DNA of 64,000 nucleotides from Lithodes maja (Eukaryota; Arthropoda; Malacostraca; Decapoda; Lithodidae), in assembly GCA_037953745.1 (NCBI GenBank), contig JBAKBP010010373.1, positions 1 to 64,000 of the forward strand. Direction: 5' to 3'. Made by a program: the position numbers and the translations under genes. The notes under the pieces were generated by a model. The model was given only the letters and a program-made list of their open reading frames with translations. It made no database searches and was not told where the DNA came from. Positions 10,481-20,221 of the stretch are shown piece by piece; positions within the stretch are counted from its first letter, which is position 1, and every line of letters begins with the position of its first letter.

Positions 10481-11165
10481 CCCGGTGAGACCCAGCGTCG
10501 CACGTGATGCGTCGGCAGTGTTTGATCACCAACTCCCAGCGACGCATCACGTGCGTCCGACATATAAAAAACACTTACGTGGCTCGAAAGGTAGGAAATG
10601 GCGGGAGAATAGGAGGGGGAGGTACCGTAGTGTGTGTGGGAGCCGGGCCGGTAGGTGTGAGCGGGCCGAGACAGCCGCGCGGCTGGTGGTGGTGGGCTTA
10701 GTGGGGATACTTTACACCCTTAGTTCACCGCCACTTTGAACCTTCATTACTCCGGTCGTATGGGAGCTAGAGGCTTGAGATTTATGTGAGACAATCCTTA
10801 GGATGTATGCCGTACAAGGCCATACTCAGTTTTCACCCTAGTGCTCCCGGGCGGGTGGTCATGCGGGGGAGACGAACTTTCGACCCCCCCCCCCCCCCGC
10901 CCCCCAAATGACCGAGGTGAGTTTTTTTTTTTCCTTCATTTCTCACCATTCTCTTCCATTTTGGCTCAACACAATTTTTTGAGGCTCCCCCCCCCCCAAC
11001 CCCCCACCAGCCCCCTACCCCCCAAAAAAATATCCGAGGTGATTTTTTATTTTATTTTTTTTAATTTCTCATCCTTGTCTTCCATTTTAGCAAACAAAAC
11101 AAAGAAGTGAAAATGGCTTGGGACTGGGGTGAACAAAATATTATAACTAGCCGGGGCTCAACGGG
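10481..11165 (+). mobile_element. TTAA-flanked piggyBac-type MITE 1
   Basis: A 685-bp insertion flanked by TTAA at 10477-10480 and 11166-11169. Its ends are inverted: CCCGGTGAGACCC at the left and GGGGCTCAACGGG at the right (11 of 13 pair). The TTAA duplication and CCC start are the signature of the piggyBac superfamily. No transposase is encoded. A perfect 15-bp inverted repeat, GCACGTGATGCGTCG, sits near the left end (about 10500-10558), and two diverged ~125-bp poly-C/poly-T units fill 10870-11095. It interrupts the integrase coding region of BEL element A. Confidence 0.8.
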
Positions 11166-14100
11166 TTAAGGGTTCGTCCACGTGTTAGCATAGAAGGCGA
11201 AATGGGTAAGAGGTCATCAACATCTGCCGAGGTATAGGTCAAGGGCCTGTCGTTGACTGACATCTCAATTTCTATTAAGATGTTTTGCAACTCCCGTCTG
11301 GTCACCAGTGCCCTTCCTAATACCTTCTTCATGGCAGATTTGACGATACCGATAGTTCTCTCCCAAATCGCCCCGAACCATGGTGCACGTGCTGGTATAA
11401 ATCTCCATTGACAACCCTTTCCAGTGAGGGTAGCCACAACCTGCGGGTCATCCATTAAACACTGGAGATATTTAGAGGCCCCGACAAAACAAGTCGCATT
11501 ATCGCTCATAATAATTTGAGGGAAACCATTGCGGCCTGCAAAGCGTCGTAGAGTATGCAAAAACCCCTCACTGGATAGGTCGTCAATCAATTCAATATGA
11601 ATCGCTCTGGTTACCGCACATGTGAATAGGACGGCATATACCTTTATGATATTACCGGGCGATTCTCTAACATGAATCGCTCCGGTGTAGTCTACCCCGG
11701 TTACCTGAAATGGTTCAGTCCTTTGTACCCTGAACTCAGGCAAGGGAGGTAGATCAACTGGGGAGTAAGGCTTACCCTGTAATCTTTTACAGATAGTACA
11801 GCTATTGTGGATCCCTTTAATTGTTTGTCGCATCTTAGGGATCCACCAACGTTGTCGCATATACGCCAGAACATAATTTACGCCAAAATGTAGGCAGGTC
11901 CGATGGCATTGGCGAATCAACATTTTGGTAATCAAATGAGAGGAGCTAAGGAGGACAGGATATTTAGCAGAATCAATAATGTCCGCTTTTTGTATCCTGC
12001 CTCTACACTTAATTATGCCTCCTTCCATATATAATCCTAGCTGCTTCATTAAGTTTGAGGGTTTGGCCTTTGACTCCTTGCTCAGGATTTGATGTTCAGT
12101 AGGATAAGATTCCTTTTGTACTAAACATATTAGTTTTGCTTCTGCTGATCTCAATTCATGGAGTCTGATATGCTTCGAATCTTCACTAAGGAAAGACCCA
12201 TGAGCCCGACTTCTCATGTTGTTAATGAAACGGTATATCCATGCAAATACCTGTATTACTTCATCATAGCTGCCGTAACGTTCCCACTCTACCAACTTGT
12301 TATCCTGATGTGTAGTACTCACATTCGAACTACTTAACACATCATCTTGGGGCCGACTTGAAGGATCAGATATGCATTCCCTGAAATCCTGAGGCCATTC
12401 AGTTGGAGATGTAAGCCATGGAGGTCCATGCCACCATATAGAGGAAGACATAAACTGCTGTGCCGAGATCCCCCGGGAAATTATGTCACTGGGGTTATCC
12501 CTGGTGCTCACATAGCGAAATGTAGCTGTAGGAACTAAGTCATGAATCTCATCAGTGCGATTAGAAACATAAACAGGTAACACTTTCTGGCTGTGTACCC
12601 ATGAAAGCGCTATTTGACTGTCGCTCCAGACATAGACGTTATTAATCTGTAGTATGTCTGCATAATCATCCAGTGTAATCTTTATTAGACGAGCAGACAG
12701 AAGCAATGCAGTAAGTTCTAATTTAGGAACTGTAATCTTCTTTATAGGGGCTACTTTGGCCTTCGCTATAGCCAGCGTCACTTCACTACCATTGCATATG
12801 TATATGGCAGTACCGTACGCACTATTACTAGCATCAGAAAAGGCATGTAGATCCACTTGTTGACCACTAATAACCTGACGATTAAGTTGGACCTTGCAAC
12901 ATGTGGAAAGGTCCGACCGAATCAACCGCCAAGTATCTTGTAACTTAATCGGGAGGGGCGTATCCCAATCTAGTTTTAGCCGCCACAGTTGCTGTAAAAA
13001 CATACGAGCACGGATTGTTACAGGCAGCAAAAAACCTAGGGGATCAAACAACCTCGCTGACAAGCTTAAGCAGTTTCGCTTGGTCATAAGCTCACTGCCG
13101 CATGGTGTGTGACAGAAGGATATACAATCTGTGGTAGTGTCCCATTTGTGGCCTAAAAACTTCACCTCACTATTCTCAGTAGTTACACCGTCAGAAGCAA
13201 ATTGACCTTTCAAAAGATCACTATTAGTGTCCCATTCTCTTAAGTATAAATGAGCCTTGGCAAATATATCACGGATCTCCCAGCATCTCTTGAGCAATAA
13301 ATCTTCAGTGTCTCCGGTGCCTTGAAGATTGTCCACATAGATCCCATGCTTGATCTCATTCTTGAAGTCAGGATCTAGTCCAGCCTCCTCAAGATGATGC
13401 AAGATAGTAGCGTTGAGAAGGAACTGGGAACAGGTCGCCCCGAATAAGACGACTCTGAACCTGTAGACCAGATACTCCGAATCTAGATCCATTGGGTCCC
13501 GTGGCCATAAAAATCTTGTCGAGTCCCTGTCTTCACGATGGAGTTGAAGCATCAGGAAGGCCTTCTCAATATCGGCGACCCATGCAAACTTATGACATCT
13601 GAAGCGCAACATAATTTGCGCTAGATCAGAGACCAGGGACGGACCCGTGTACAGACAATCATTCAGGCTATAGGAGCGATCACTGGATTTAGCAGAGCAG
13701 TCATACACAATACGAACAGGAGTGGTGGAACTGTCCTTTTTAATCCCATGGTGAGCAAGGTAATGGATGTTATCCCCATACTCACTGAGATCTACTCTCT
13801 CCACAAATCCACGTTGTACCTGCTCGGCTAAAACTGCCGCATAAGTCTCGCAATAACTTGGATCCTTGACAAACTGCTTCTGAAGGCCACGTAACCTACC
13901 AAGTGCTAGATGGAAATTAGTAGGTAATTTACTCTTGTTATCATTCCAAGGGAGCCTTACCACATACTGACCTCTGCCAGAGTCATATGTTACAGTCTCT
14001 TCATACGAGCTTAACGCTAGCTTGGACTCACGATCAAGTTCATGTGGGTCAATTCCAATATTGTCCAAGTCCCATAGCTTATCTATATCAGTACATGTAT

Positions 14101-15463
14101 TATCAGGCACATTTGGCCTAATATATTTATCTATGGGGCTTACTGCTACCTTGAGGACCGTAACCACCTCCACCTGTGTGTCTTTAGAGGAAGTGGCATA
14201 GGATCCAGAAATGGCATACCCTTGGATCGTGGGGAGCATTATAAGCTTATCTACCCGCCGATATCCAGGGTGAACCAGGTCGTAGTAATAATCAGCTCCG
14301 ACCAGTAGCATAATACCATTGTTAGCAGAGAGTTGATCATCAGCCAGTTTATAACCCTTGCTTCTGAGATATTTCAAATGTGGTTGAATCTCTGATGCTA
14401 TATAGAAACTGGGTAGTGTGTCGACCACAACAGCCTTGATGGGACATACCTTTTTTCTACAAACATATGAAATCTCCACTATATCATAGTCACTGGAATC
14501 TATTTCACCAGTGAAACCATGGAGACGCAAATTCTCTTGACCCTTGCTGGTACACTTGAGCTGGGGTAATGATGACCGCAGAACGTATGACCTCTGTGAG
14601 CACTGGTCAAGTAAGGTGCGCGTCATTATAGTATTATTATTACTCCCCACTACTGGCAGCATCATAGTAGGAAGCAATTGACATTCTCGAGAAGCAATGG
14701 ACATGGCAGATACTTTATCACCCTCGCTCTTACTTTTCTCATGTGACTCTTTGGGGGTTCTCCCCTTTTCTTTGCCGTCGTGCCGATCAGACTGGGTGCA
14801 AAGGGAAAACCAATGTTTCCCCTTGCAATACTTACAAGGTTTGATGTAGGAATTGGAGCAAGTACTGGTGAAGTGGTCTCTTGCCAGACAGCTGGTACAT
14901 AACTTAAGCGATTTAGCCTGACCAATCTTCTGTGTAGCCTTAGGATACTTAGGACACTGGTACCACAGATGACCGTGGACACTGCACAACTTACAACCTA
15001 ATGATATTGTCCTTTTCTGTTTAGGAGAAGTCTGTACCGGGAAAGCTGCAGTAGATGGCGACATCTCCACTTGTCGGTAGTGTCCAGTACTCTCCATATT
15101 GAAGACTTCAGTCTGGTACACCTGCACCAACGCTTCCAAGTTTAGTGGAGAGTCGCTTAGTTGTCGTCTTAAGATTTCCCTTAGGGGAGAGGGTATTTTA
15201 TTCAAGATATTCACACTAAATATCTCCTCCTTGGTGACGGCCATTGTCTCCATAGATCGGAGGAGGCTCTCAAAGGAGGCATAGTACTCCTTTAGGGCCG
15301 CCACATCATAGGATGGAGGATCTAGCGTGAAGAACTTAGTAATTAACGCGGTCTTGATGACTTCCACTCTCCCGTAAGTTCTCTTCAGCAACTCCACTGC
15401 AGACTCGTAGCTGGTAGCTTCTAGCTTGTACCCATCGACTAACTTCAATGCCTCCCCTTTCAA
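11147..15463 (-). CDS. Gag C-terminus / Pol polyprotein of BEL element A
   Basis: A 1438-codon open frame. The first ~130 residues are the gag core; the frame stays open upstream of the first ATG to a TAG at 15527-15529. Two CCHC-like knuckles follow at about 157-225 (CKLCSVHGHLWYQC and CKYCKGKHWFSLC). A retropepsin-like LLDQCSQRS is near 285, where element B has LLLDQGSQRSF. RT has VADIEKAFLMLQL and YVDN in place of YVDD, as is usual for BEL/Pao. RNase H has HAFSDAS, KLELTAL and WSDSQIALSW. Integrase has an HHCC-type finger ending CTICKR, then D-D-E residues in VTGVDYTG, MSDNAT and WERTIG. The last five residues come from the MITE at 10481-11165, so the tail is lost from this frame. Confidence 0.93.
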   Translation of the reverse strand: MKGEALKLVDGYKLEATSYESAVELLKRTYGRVEVIKTALITKFFTLDPPSYDVAALKEYYASFESLLRSMETMAVTKEEIFSVNILNKIPSPLREILRRQLSDSPLNLEALVQVYQTEVFNMESTGHYRQVEMSPSTAAFPVQTSPKQKRTISLGCKLCSVHGHLWYQCPKYPKATQKIGQAKSLKLCTSCLARDHFTSTCSNSYIKPCKYCKGKHWFSLCTQSDRHDGKEKGRTPKESHEKSKSEGDKVSAMSIASRECQLLPTMMLPVVGSNNNTIMTRTLLDQCSQRSYVLRSSLPQLKCTSKGQENLRLHGFTGEIDSSDYDIVEISYVCRKKVCPIKAVVVDTLPSFYIASEIQPHLKYLRSKGYKLADDQLSANNGIMLLVGADYYYDLVHPGYRRVDKLIMLPTIQGYAISGSYATSSKDTQVEVVTVLKVAVSPIDKYIRPNVPDNTCTDIDKLWDLDNIGIDPHELDRESKLALSSYEETVTYDSGRGQYVVRLPWNDNKSKLPTNFHLALGRLRGLQKQFVKDPSYCETYAAVLAEQVQRGFVERVDLSEYGDNIHYLAHHGIKKDSSTTPVRIVYDCSAKSSDRSYSLNDCLYTGPSLVSDLAQIMLRFRCHKFAWVADIEKAFLMLQLHREDRDSTRFLWPRDPMDLDSEYLVYRFRVVLFGATCSQFLLNATILHHLEEAGLDPDFKNEIKHGIYVDNLQGTGDTEDLLLKRCWEIRDIFAKAHLYLREWDTNSDLLKGQFASDGVTTENSEVKFLGHKWDTTTDCISFCHTPCGSELMTKRNCLSLSARLFDPLGFLLPVTIRARMFLQQLWRLKLDWDTPLPIKLQDTWRLIRSDLSTCCKVQLNRQVISGQQVDLHAFSDASNSAYGTAIYICNGSEVTLAIAKAKVAPIKKITVPKLELTALLLSARLIKITLDDYADILQINNVYVWSDSQIALSWVHSQKVLPVYVSNRTDEIHDLVPTATFRYVSTRDNPSDIISRGISAQQFMSSSIWWHGPPWLTSPTEWPQDFRECISDPSSRPQDDVLSSSNVSTTHQDNKLVEWERYGSYDEVIQVFAWIYRFINNMRSRAHGSFLSEDSKHIRLHELRSAEAKLICLVQKESYPTEHQILSKESKAKPSNLMKQLGLYMEGGIIKCRGRIQKADIIDSAKYPVLLSSSHLITKMLIRQCHRTCLHFGVNYVLAYMRQRWWIPKMRQTIKGIHNSCTICKRLQGKPYSPVDLPPLPEFRVQRTEPFQVTGVDYTGAIHVRESPGNIIKVYAVLFTCAVTRAIHIELIDDLSSEGFLHTLRRFAGRNGFPQIIMSDNATCFVGASKYLQCLMDDPQVVATLTGKGCQWRFIPARAPWFGAIWERTIGIVKSAMKKVLGRALVTRRELQNILIEIEMSVNDRPLTYTSADVDDLLPISPSMLTRGRTLNPLSPG

Positions 15464-15526
15464 TTGATCACGGAGATATATGAACCTTTGGATGGATGTG
15501 AGTGTTTTATTATGATGGACGGAACA

Positions 15527-15928
15527 CTAAAAAATATCCCAAAATCCAGTCCAGGTAGCCGAATCCCCGGAAAAGGTAGGCAAAGTAAGCTTCGGCAGGT
15601 TAAAACCAGTCGCCTTTGGTGTACCGGTATCCTTAACAGAGGTTGATTCTTGGGTGGAAGATAGTCTGGCTAAGGCTGTATTAACATTCTCAAAGTACTC
15701 AAGATCTGCCGACATTTCTTCTTCCACATCGTCAGTAACTGTCAATAAACCATATACCTGCTGAGCATAACTATCATAAGTAGCTAGCGATTTAGTAACA
15801 GTAGCGAATTTACCCTTTACTTGATCAGCCGTGGCACTTATTAAAAATTCATCAAGATCTCTTAAACATCTATTTAAACTTCCCTTCATCCCTCCCTTAA
15901 GAATCTTAAGTTTCTTTAAATCTGTCAT
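15527..15928 (-). CDS. Gag N-terminal region of BEL element A
   Basis: 133 codons from ATG at 15928. A helical N-terminal half is followed by NLPKLTLPTFSGD and GFWDIF, the conserved start of the BEL/Pao gag core (DUF1759/Peptidase_A17-type region). The frame meets an in-frame TAG at 15527-15529. It continues without a shift into SVHHNKTLTSIQRF and the long pol frame. In most BEL/Pao elements gag and pol form one frame without a stop here, so the TAG is probably a point mutation. Readthrough cannot be excluded. Gag forms the particle that packages the RNA. Confidence 0.85.
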   Translation of the reverse strand: MTDLKKLKILKGGMKGSLNRCLRDLDEFLISATADQVKGKFATVTKSLATYDSYAQQVYGLLTVTDDVEEEMSADLEYFENVNTALARLSSTQESTSVKDTGTPKATGFNLPKLTLPTFSGDSATWTGFWDIF

Positions 15929-16146
15929 CGTTAAGGTCTAATTTTAAGCAAATTAAACTACAATGAGGTCAGACTACAAACCGTTAATCGCTTAGGAATC
16001 AACAGCGGCAAACCCCCATTACTTAAGAAATTTACTCAAAAATAATTACATAATACTTACATTCCCCTTAATATAAACTAACGAAAGGAAATTATCTGAC
16101 TAGACAACAACATAAAGTAAACTGGGGCTATCTATGAGGAGACCGA

Positions 16147-16767
16147 CTACTGCGACGCAAGATAGTCCCTTACCATCTTAATGACCTGGGCCAACAAACG
16201 ATCGCTGCCTTCATTGGTGAGGTGGACGCCGTCCTCGGACATATACTGGCTCCCAAAACTATATGGGGAGAATCGACCACCAAGGTGCTTGTATTTCCTC
16301 TTGAGGAGAGCATTGACCGAGTTCTTCACCTTGTGGTATTCGCCTGCCGGTATACCCCGAGGAGACTCCCTCTGCTCTAATCCCAATACAAGACAGCGGC
16401 CATTCGTGGATGCCTCAATCTCATAGGTCAACTCCTGGATCTTAGCCGCGAGCTCCTGCGGGACTACCCCAGAGACGATGTCGTTACCGCCCAACACTAA
16501 TACAGTGATCTCGGGCCTTAGGCTCAAAAGACCATCCCAGGCTGGTTGGGACCTGATATTATCGAGAGTGGCTCCTGGGGCACTAAACACCCTCACTACA
16601 AAACCCGGGTCATAAAACTCTCAGCGGGAAACCCCTAGGCGACCAACATAACTGTGGCCTAATATACCCACCACTTTCCCCGGGCTCTGATTGTATGAGG
16701 AGGTTGGTGTAAAATTCACCCCAATGCCACTTCCTGACGCAGCTGTGGGATGGTTCCTTTGAGCCAT
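16147..16767 (-). CDS. SGNH/GDSL-hydrolase-like protein encoded by BEL element A
   Basis: The frame begins at ATG 16767 and carries the SGNH blocks in order: GILGHSYVGRL (block I position, with a Ser), VLVLGGNDI (block III, Gly-Asn-Asp), and DGVHLTNEGSDRLL near the C-terminus (block V, Asp-x-x-His). Total length is ~206 codons, normal for a compact SGNH domain. A single in-frame TGA at 16621-16623 divides the N-terminal ~48 codons from the rest. It lies between the 5' LTR and gag on the same strand, 0.2 kb upstream of gag. SGNH (esterase-like) domains are known in ORF1 of CR1-type LINEs, but one ahead of gag in a BEL/Pao element is unusual. Lipid or acetyl-ester hydrolysis is the family activity; the role here is unknown. 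Confidence 0.75.
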
Positions 16768-16895
16768 GATGTATTGACAAAAGAATTAAATACTAAATCC
16801 ATCAAAAGAACGGGTAAGGTGAAGCACTAATTGTTGAAAGCCCTTTATAGGTAAGCCTAGTTGGTTAAGCTACAATCATGAGGTCTGACTATTAA

Positions 16896-17535
16896 CCCGG
16901 CAAGCGCGATAGGCCTCACGGAAGGCTTCCTATAGGGAACGCGATAGGCCTCACGGAAGCAAGACCATAAAAAAAGCTTTCCAAAAAAAAAAAGGGCCTA
17001 TCAAAAAAAAATTTTTTTTCTCTAGGTGAGATAATTCCCCTCCAGTACTCATCCATGTAAATCTCACCCACCCCCCTCCCCTCCTTCCCCACCTTATTCC
17101 CCCCTCCCTCCCCTCCTCAATTATCACCTATTTTCCCTCTTATTATCATCATTTATCGGTTATTTTTCTCTCCCGCGATAATGTAGCACAAGTGGGTTGC
17201 AGAAAAGATCGATATGTAACACCCAGACACCAGCCCACACCGCCCCGCTCGTCTCAGTTACCTCACAGACAGCGAGAGAGGAGGGTTGCCTGTAGCTCTC
17301 TCTCGCCTGACATTACGACCGGGTGGCCAATATCTTCGTTTTTCACCACCCAAATGCTTTTCCCACTTATTTTAGCACTCTTGAAGGTTCATATATACAT
17401 CATATATGTAAAATAAAAGCATACCGAAAACAAATAATGGTCTATATTGTAAATATAACGAATTCTGTCAGAATCCAAGGCTAGAAATACACAAATAACT
17501 ACCCTAGCCCCTAGGTCTATTTAGCACTTACCGGG
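16896..17535 (+). mobile_element. TTAA-flanked piggyBac-type MITE 2
   Basis: A 640-bp segment between TTAA at 16892-16895 and TTAA at 17536-17539. Its ends are CCCGGCAAGCGC and GCACTTACCGGG, which pair at 10 of 12 positions. Flanking sequence supports insertion: GAGGTCTGACTA on the left and TCAATCGCTTAGGAATTAAC on the right appear nearly contiguous in a related repeat at about 15963-16002. No transposase is present. It sits in the leader of element A, between PBS and the SGNH-like frame. Confidence 0.7.
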
Positions 17536-17539
17536 TTAA

Positions 17540-18054
17540 CTGTCAATCGCTTAGGAATTAACAAAGACCGACACTCATGACCGCCACTGTAAGCAACTAG
17601 GCCTAGGCTATTATGAAATTGAAATATAAAAGGTCACATGAGAACCCTCCCCACCAGCAAAATGAATAAAGAGTCTCACAATGACAAAACACCACTAACA
17701 CCACAGGCACACCACCAAAGCGAAATGAACAGCAACCGCAGACACCTGCAGGCCTAGACTGCTTAGCCTAGCCTAGCCAGGAGCGCAAAATGGTGCCCGA
17801 CGATACTGCCCCCACCCCAATCTCCAGCCCAGCTAACCCACCAAAAAACGCCAAGGATCACACGCCCAAAAAAACCTGGAAACAAGCCCCAAAAAAGATA
17901 GGGACGGTGCCCAAATGGTAAAAAACACGAGGGAAGAAGCTGGGTCTAAACTAGGGAAATGGCAGTCGGCCAACAACGCGCAAGGCGGCAGCCATTTGTA
18001 AGCCCACAGGCGTCAAGGAAGCAAACAAAACGGTACCACGGTATGGAAGCTTTA
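17540..18054 (-). other. 5' leader of BEL element A
   Basis: Non-coding sequence between the primer binding site and MITE 2. It contains CCTAGGC-type motifs (about 17592 and 17750-17780). No frame or structure is recognised. Its first bases at the MITE border resemble the segment at 15963-16002, so part of the leader is duplicated. Confidence 0.5.
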
Positions 18055-18069
18055 GGGAACGAAGGACCA
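18055..18069 (-). promoter_or_regulatory. Putative primer binding site of element A
   Basis: On the minus strand, five bases after the CA end of the 5' LTR, TGGTCCTTCGTTCCC begins with the TGG expected to pair with a tRNA CCA end. The tRNA is not identified. Confidence 0.55.
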
Positions 18070-18074
18070 TTATT

Positions 18075-18645
18075 TGTCGGGAATTTAGATAAAGAGGTTA
18101 AATTACATATCACTGGTACATGAAATATCCCAACAAATAGTTATAATATAATTACCAACGACGTAGTCGTCGATGGGTGTAATCCAGTCCCCCACACACG
18201 GCTAGTTCAATTGCATGACATGTAGGAATGTTCACATAATACAATATCGATACAATGAACTTAGCTTAGAGGACTGATGATGTAGGACTGTTGTTATTAT
18301 TGTTAGTAGTTGTAGCACATGGTGAACTGTGGGTTGAGTCAGAGCCGGGAGGGGGGAGATGTTGGCTGTATGGTGTTGATTGAGAGACTAAAAGGCCGGC
18401 GTCCGATCGCTTCGCGAAATTACATATGGCTGCCGGCTCATAATAATTATAACCCATAACTTGGTTTCATAATACATCTAGAGCTGATGTAGATATTTAT
18501 ACATAACAGTTAATATTTAACCTAACTTAAGAATAAACTACAATACACAAAGAACCAGCCGAAGTCGTACAAGCGATACGATACCGCCAAATTCAAATGT
18601 CCTATTGGACCAAAACCTGTCGGGATCATTACCCTATTCCCGACA
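18075..18645 (-). repeat. 5' LTR of BEL element A
   Basis: 571-bp partner of 9275-9845 with the same TG..CA termini. It should hold the promoter and polyadenylation signals, but no TATA box can be assigned with confidence. Confidence 0.95.
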
Positions 18646-18650
18646 ACGAT

Positions 18651-20086
18651 CTTAGGAAATGAACATTTACTAGAAATATCCACATCTGAAGGAATGCTCG
18701 CAAAAAGAATATCCTGTTCCGTGAATGAAAGCATGTGAGTGAAAGAAGGGTAAATAGTAAGATGAGGCGATACCTACAAACAATAGTCCCTTACATAAAC
18801 TTGGCCAATACATTATTTATGAAAGGGTGTTCTGTCCGGGCAAGTAATAAGTAGATCAGAAGCATTGACAAAATAAAGAAAGTGAGCATTATATACGTGA
18901 ACGTGGAAACATGGGTGAAATGGAACCGGAGTGAAATTACACAAATCCAGGACTTTGGAATTACCAATGATGGCTTGAACGCATTAGTTAGAATTCATAG
19001 GCAGAAAAGGAACGGCAGACGCCGGGCAAATGGTAAACATACCGAAAACTGTGTGACAAAGCGCATTAATAGTGGAGGAACTCAGTAGAGAGTGATATTC
19101 ATCTGTATACTTCCATTTAGAAACCAACAAATTCTCGGAAGGAAAATCAATTGTGAGCAAGGAATTATGAAATTTAACAGGAAAAAGTATTACTTCAGAC
19201 CAAGACAAAATCATGTCAGATGCAAAAGGGATTAAAACAAGAAATATACCTTGACTCACATACACTTCGAGAAAGCGGTAATGATACTCTATTTCTGAAT
19301 GACCCACAAGAAACCAAATTTAGTTTTATCTTTGCGAACCTCAGCAATTTGAAAAGGTCAGCCATGGAAAGTAAATCAGATGTCACAAGCCCATTCTCCT
19401 GGTAAACTAAAGCATGCATATATCGTTCGAAATCCTTCCCCAATAGTGTAGACATTACATGGAAAGTGTCAATTCGAGTGGATATCACAAGTTCTTCAAA
19501 AAGCGTTACGTTACTGTTTAAATAATTTAGGGCATGCTGTACCCCATTAAGAACTGAACTCATGTCATTAACAGTATTTACGATGCTCTCCAGATTTGTG
19601 TTATTTGTAGACATTAACCGGTCTTTTTTCTCCAAATAGACAGAAAGATCATCAATCTTACTCTCCACAGATCGCAGGTCATCCTCAGTAGCAAGGCCAA
19701 ACAAGCCCCCTAGAAGTTTACCACCAATGTTAAACCCCTCTTTCGGCAGAGTTAGACTCTGCCTTACGAAAAACATGATCCACTTCAGACTGCACAACTG
19801 ACCATTTCCTGCGCATTAAATTAAATAAGTCCACAGCCTGCGCATTAGAATGAGCAGTCAAACCTTGCACATTATCCAAAATGTCCCTTGTAACTATGAT
19901 ATTCCCCGAAACACTACCACAACCACGTTTAATCTTAGAAAAGAATGGCATATCCTCGTAGGATCCAACGACATCAGACACTAATACAACATTAGTGAGG
20001 TCGGAAGGGTTGTCCGCGCTAGCGGTGACAGAGCGTACCCGTCCAACCACCCATCCCAATATCCATAATACCAGGAAGCGCACCAC
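18651..20086 (-). pseudogene. Envelope-like glycoprotein, N-terminal and fusion portion (element C)
   Basis: On the minus strand the frame starts at 20086 with a signal-peptide-like segment (MVRFLVLWILGWVVG). About 110 residues later it shifts frame (near 19740-19790). The next piece has a Gly/Leu-rich KEGFNIGGKLLGGLFGLA, like the fusion peptide of class I or baculovirus-F/errantivirus envelope proteins, followed by ~100 residues of heptad-like, Asn-rich helix. Further shifts occur at about 19220-19300 and 18735-18984. The gene is then cut by BEL element A and resumes at 9269 with the membrane anchor. Total length would be about 550 residues, normal for such proteins. This is a decayed copy; the family call is an inference. 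Confidence 0.6.
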
Positions 20087-20221
20087 AATCCTCCCATCTG
20101 AGGAATCATGAATAGATTAAAACCAAAAATTGAACCACCAAAGAATTACATATACAATGAATACAAATTCACACCCAAACTGTTAACCCACCATTGAGCT
20201 ACAAAATTACCTTCCTCTTTA

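Larger units (their letters stand above)
9275..18645 (-). mobile_element. BEL/Pao LTR retrotransposon A (recent insertion)
   Basis: Two 571-bp direct LTRs (9275-9845 and 18075-18645) bound a 9.4-kb element read on the minus strand. Both LTRs begin TGTCGGGAAT and end ATTCCCGACA. The 5-bp target duplication ACGAT is at 9270-9274 and 18646-18650. The order from the 5' LTR is PBS, long leader, SGNH-like frame, gag, pol (protease, RT, RNase H, integrase), integrase tail, polypurine region and 3' LTR. I count three LTR differences, so insertion was recent. Even so, the copy has a stop in the SGNH frame, a stop in gag, a stop and a shift in the integrase tail, and two MITEs inside it. Confidence 0.95.
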
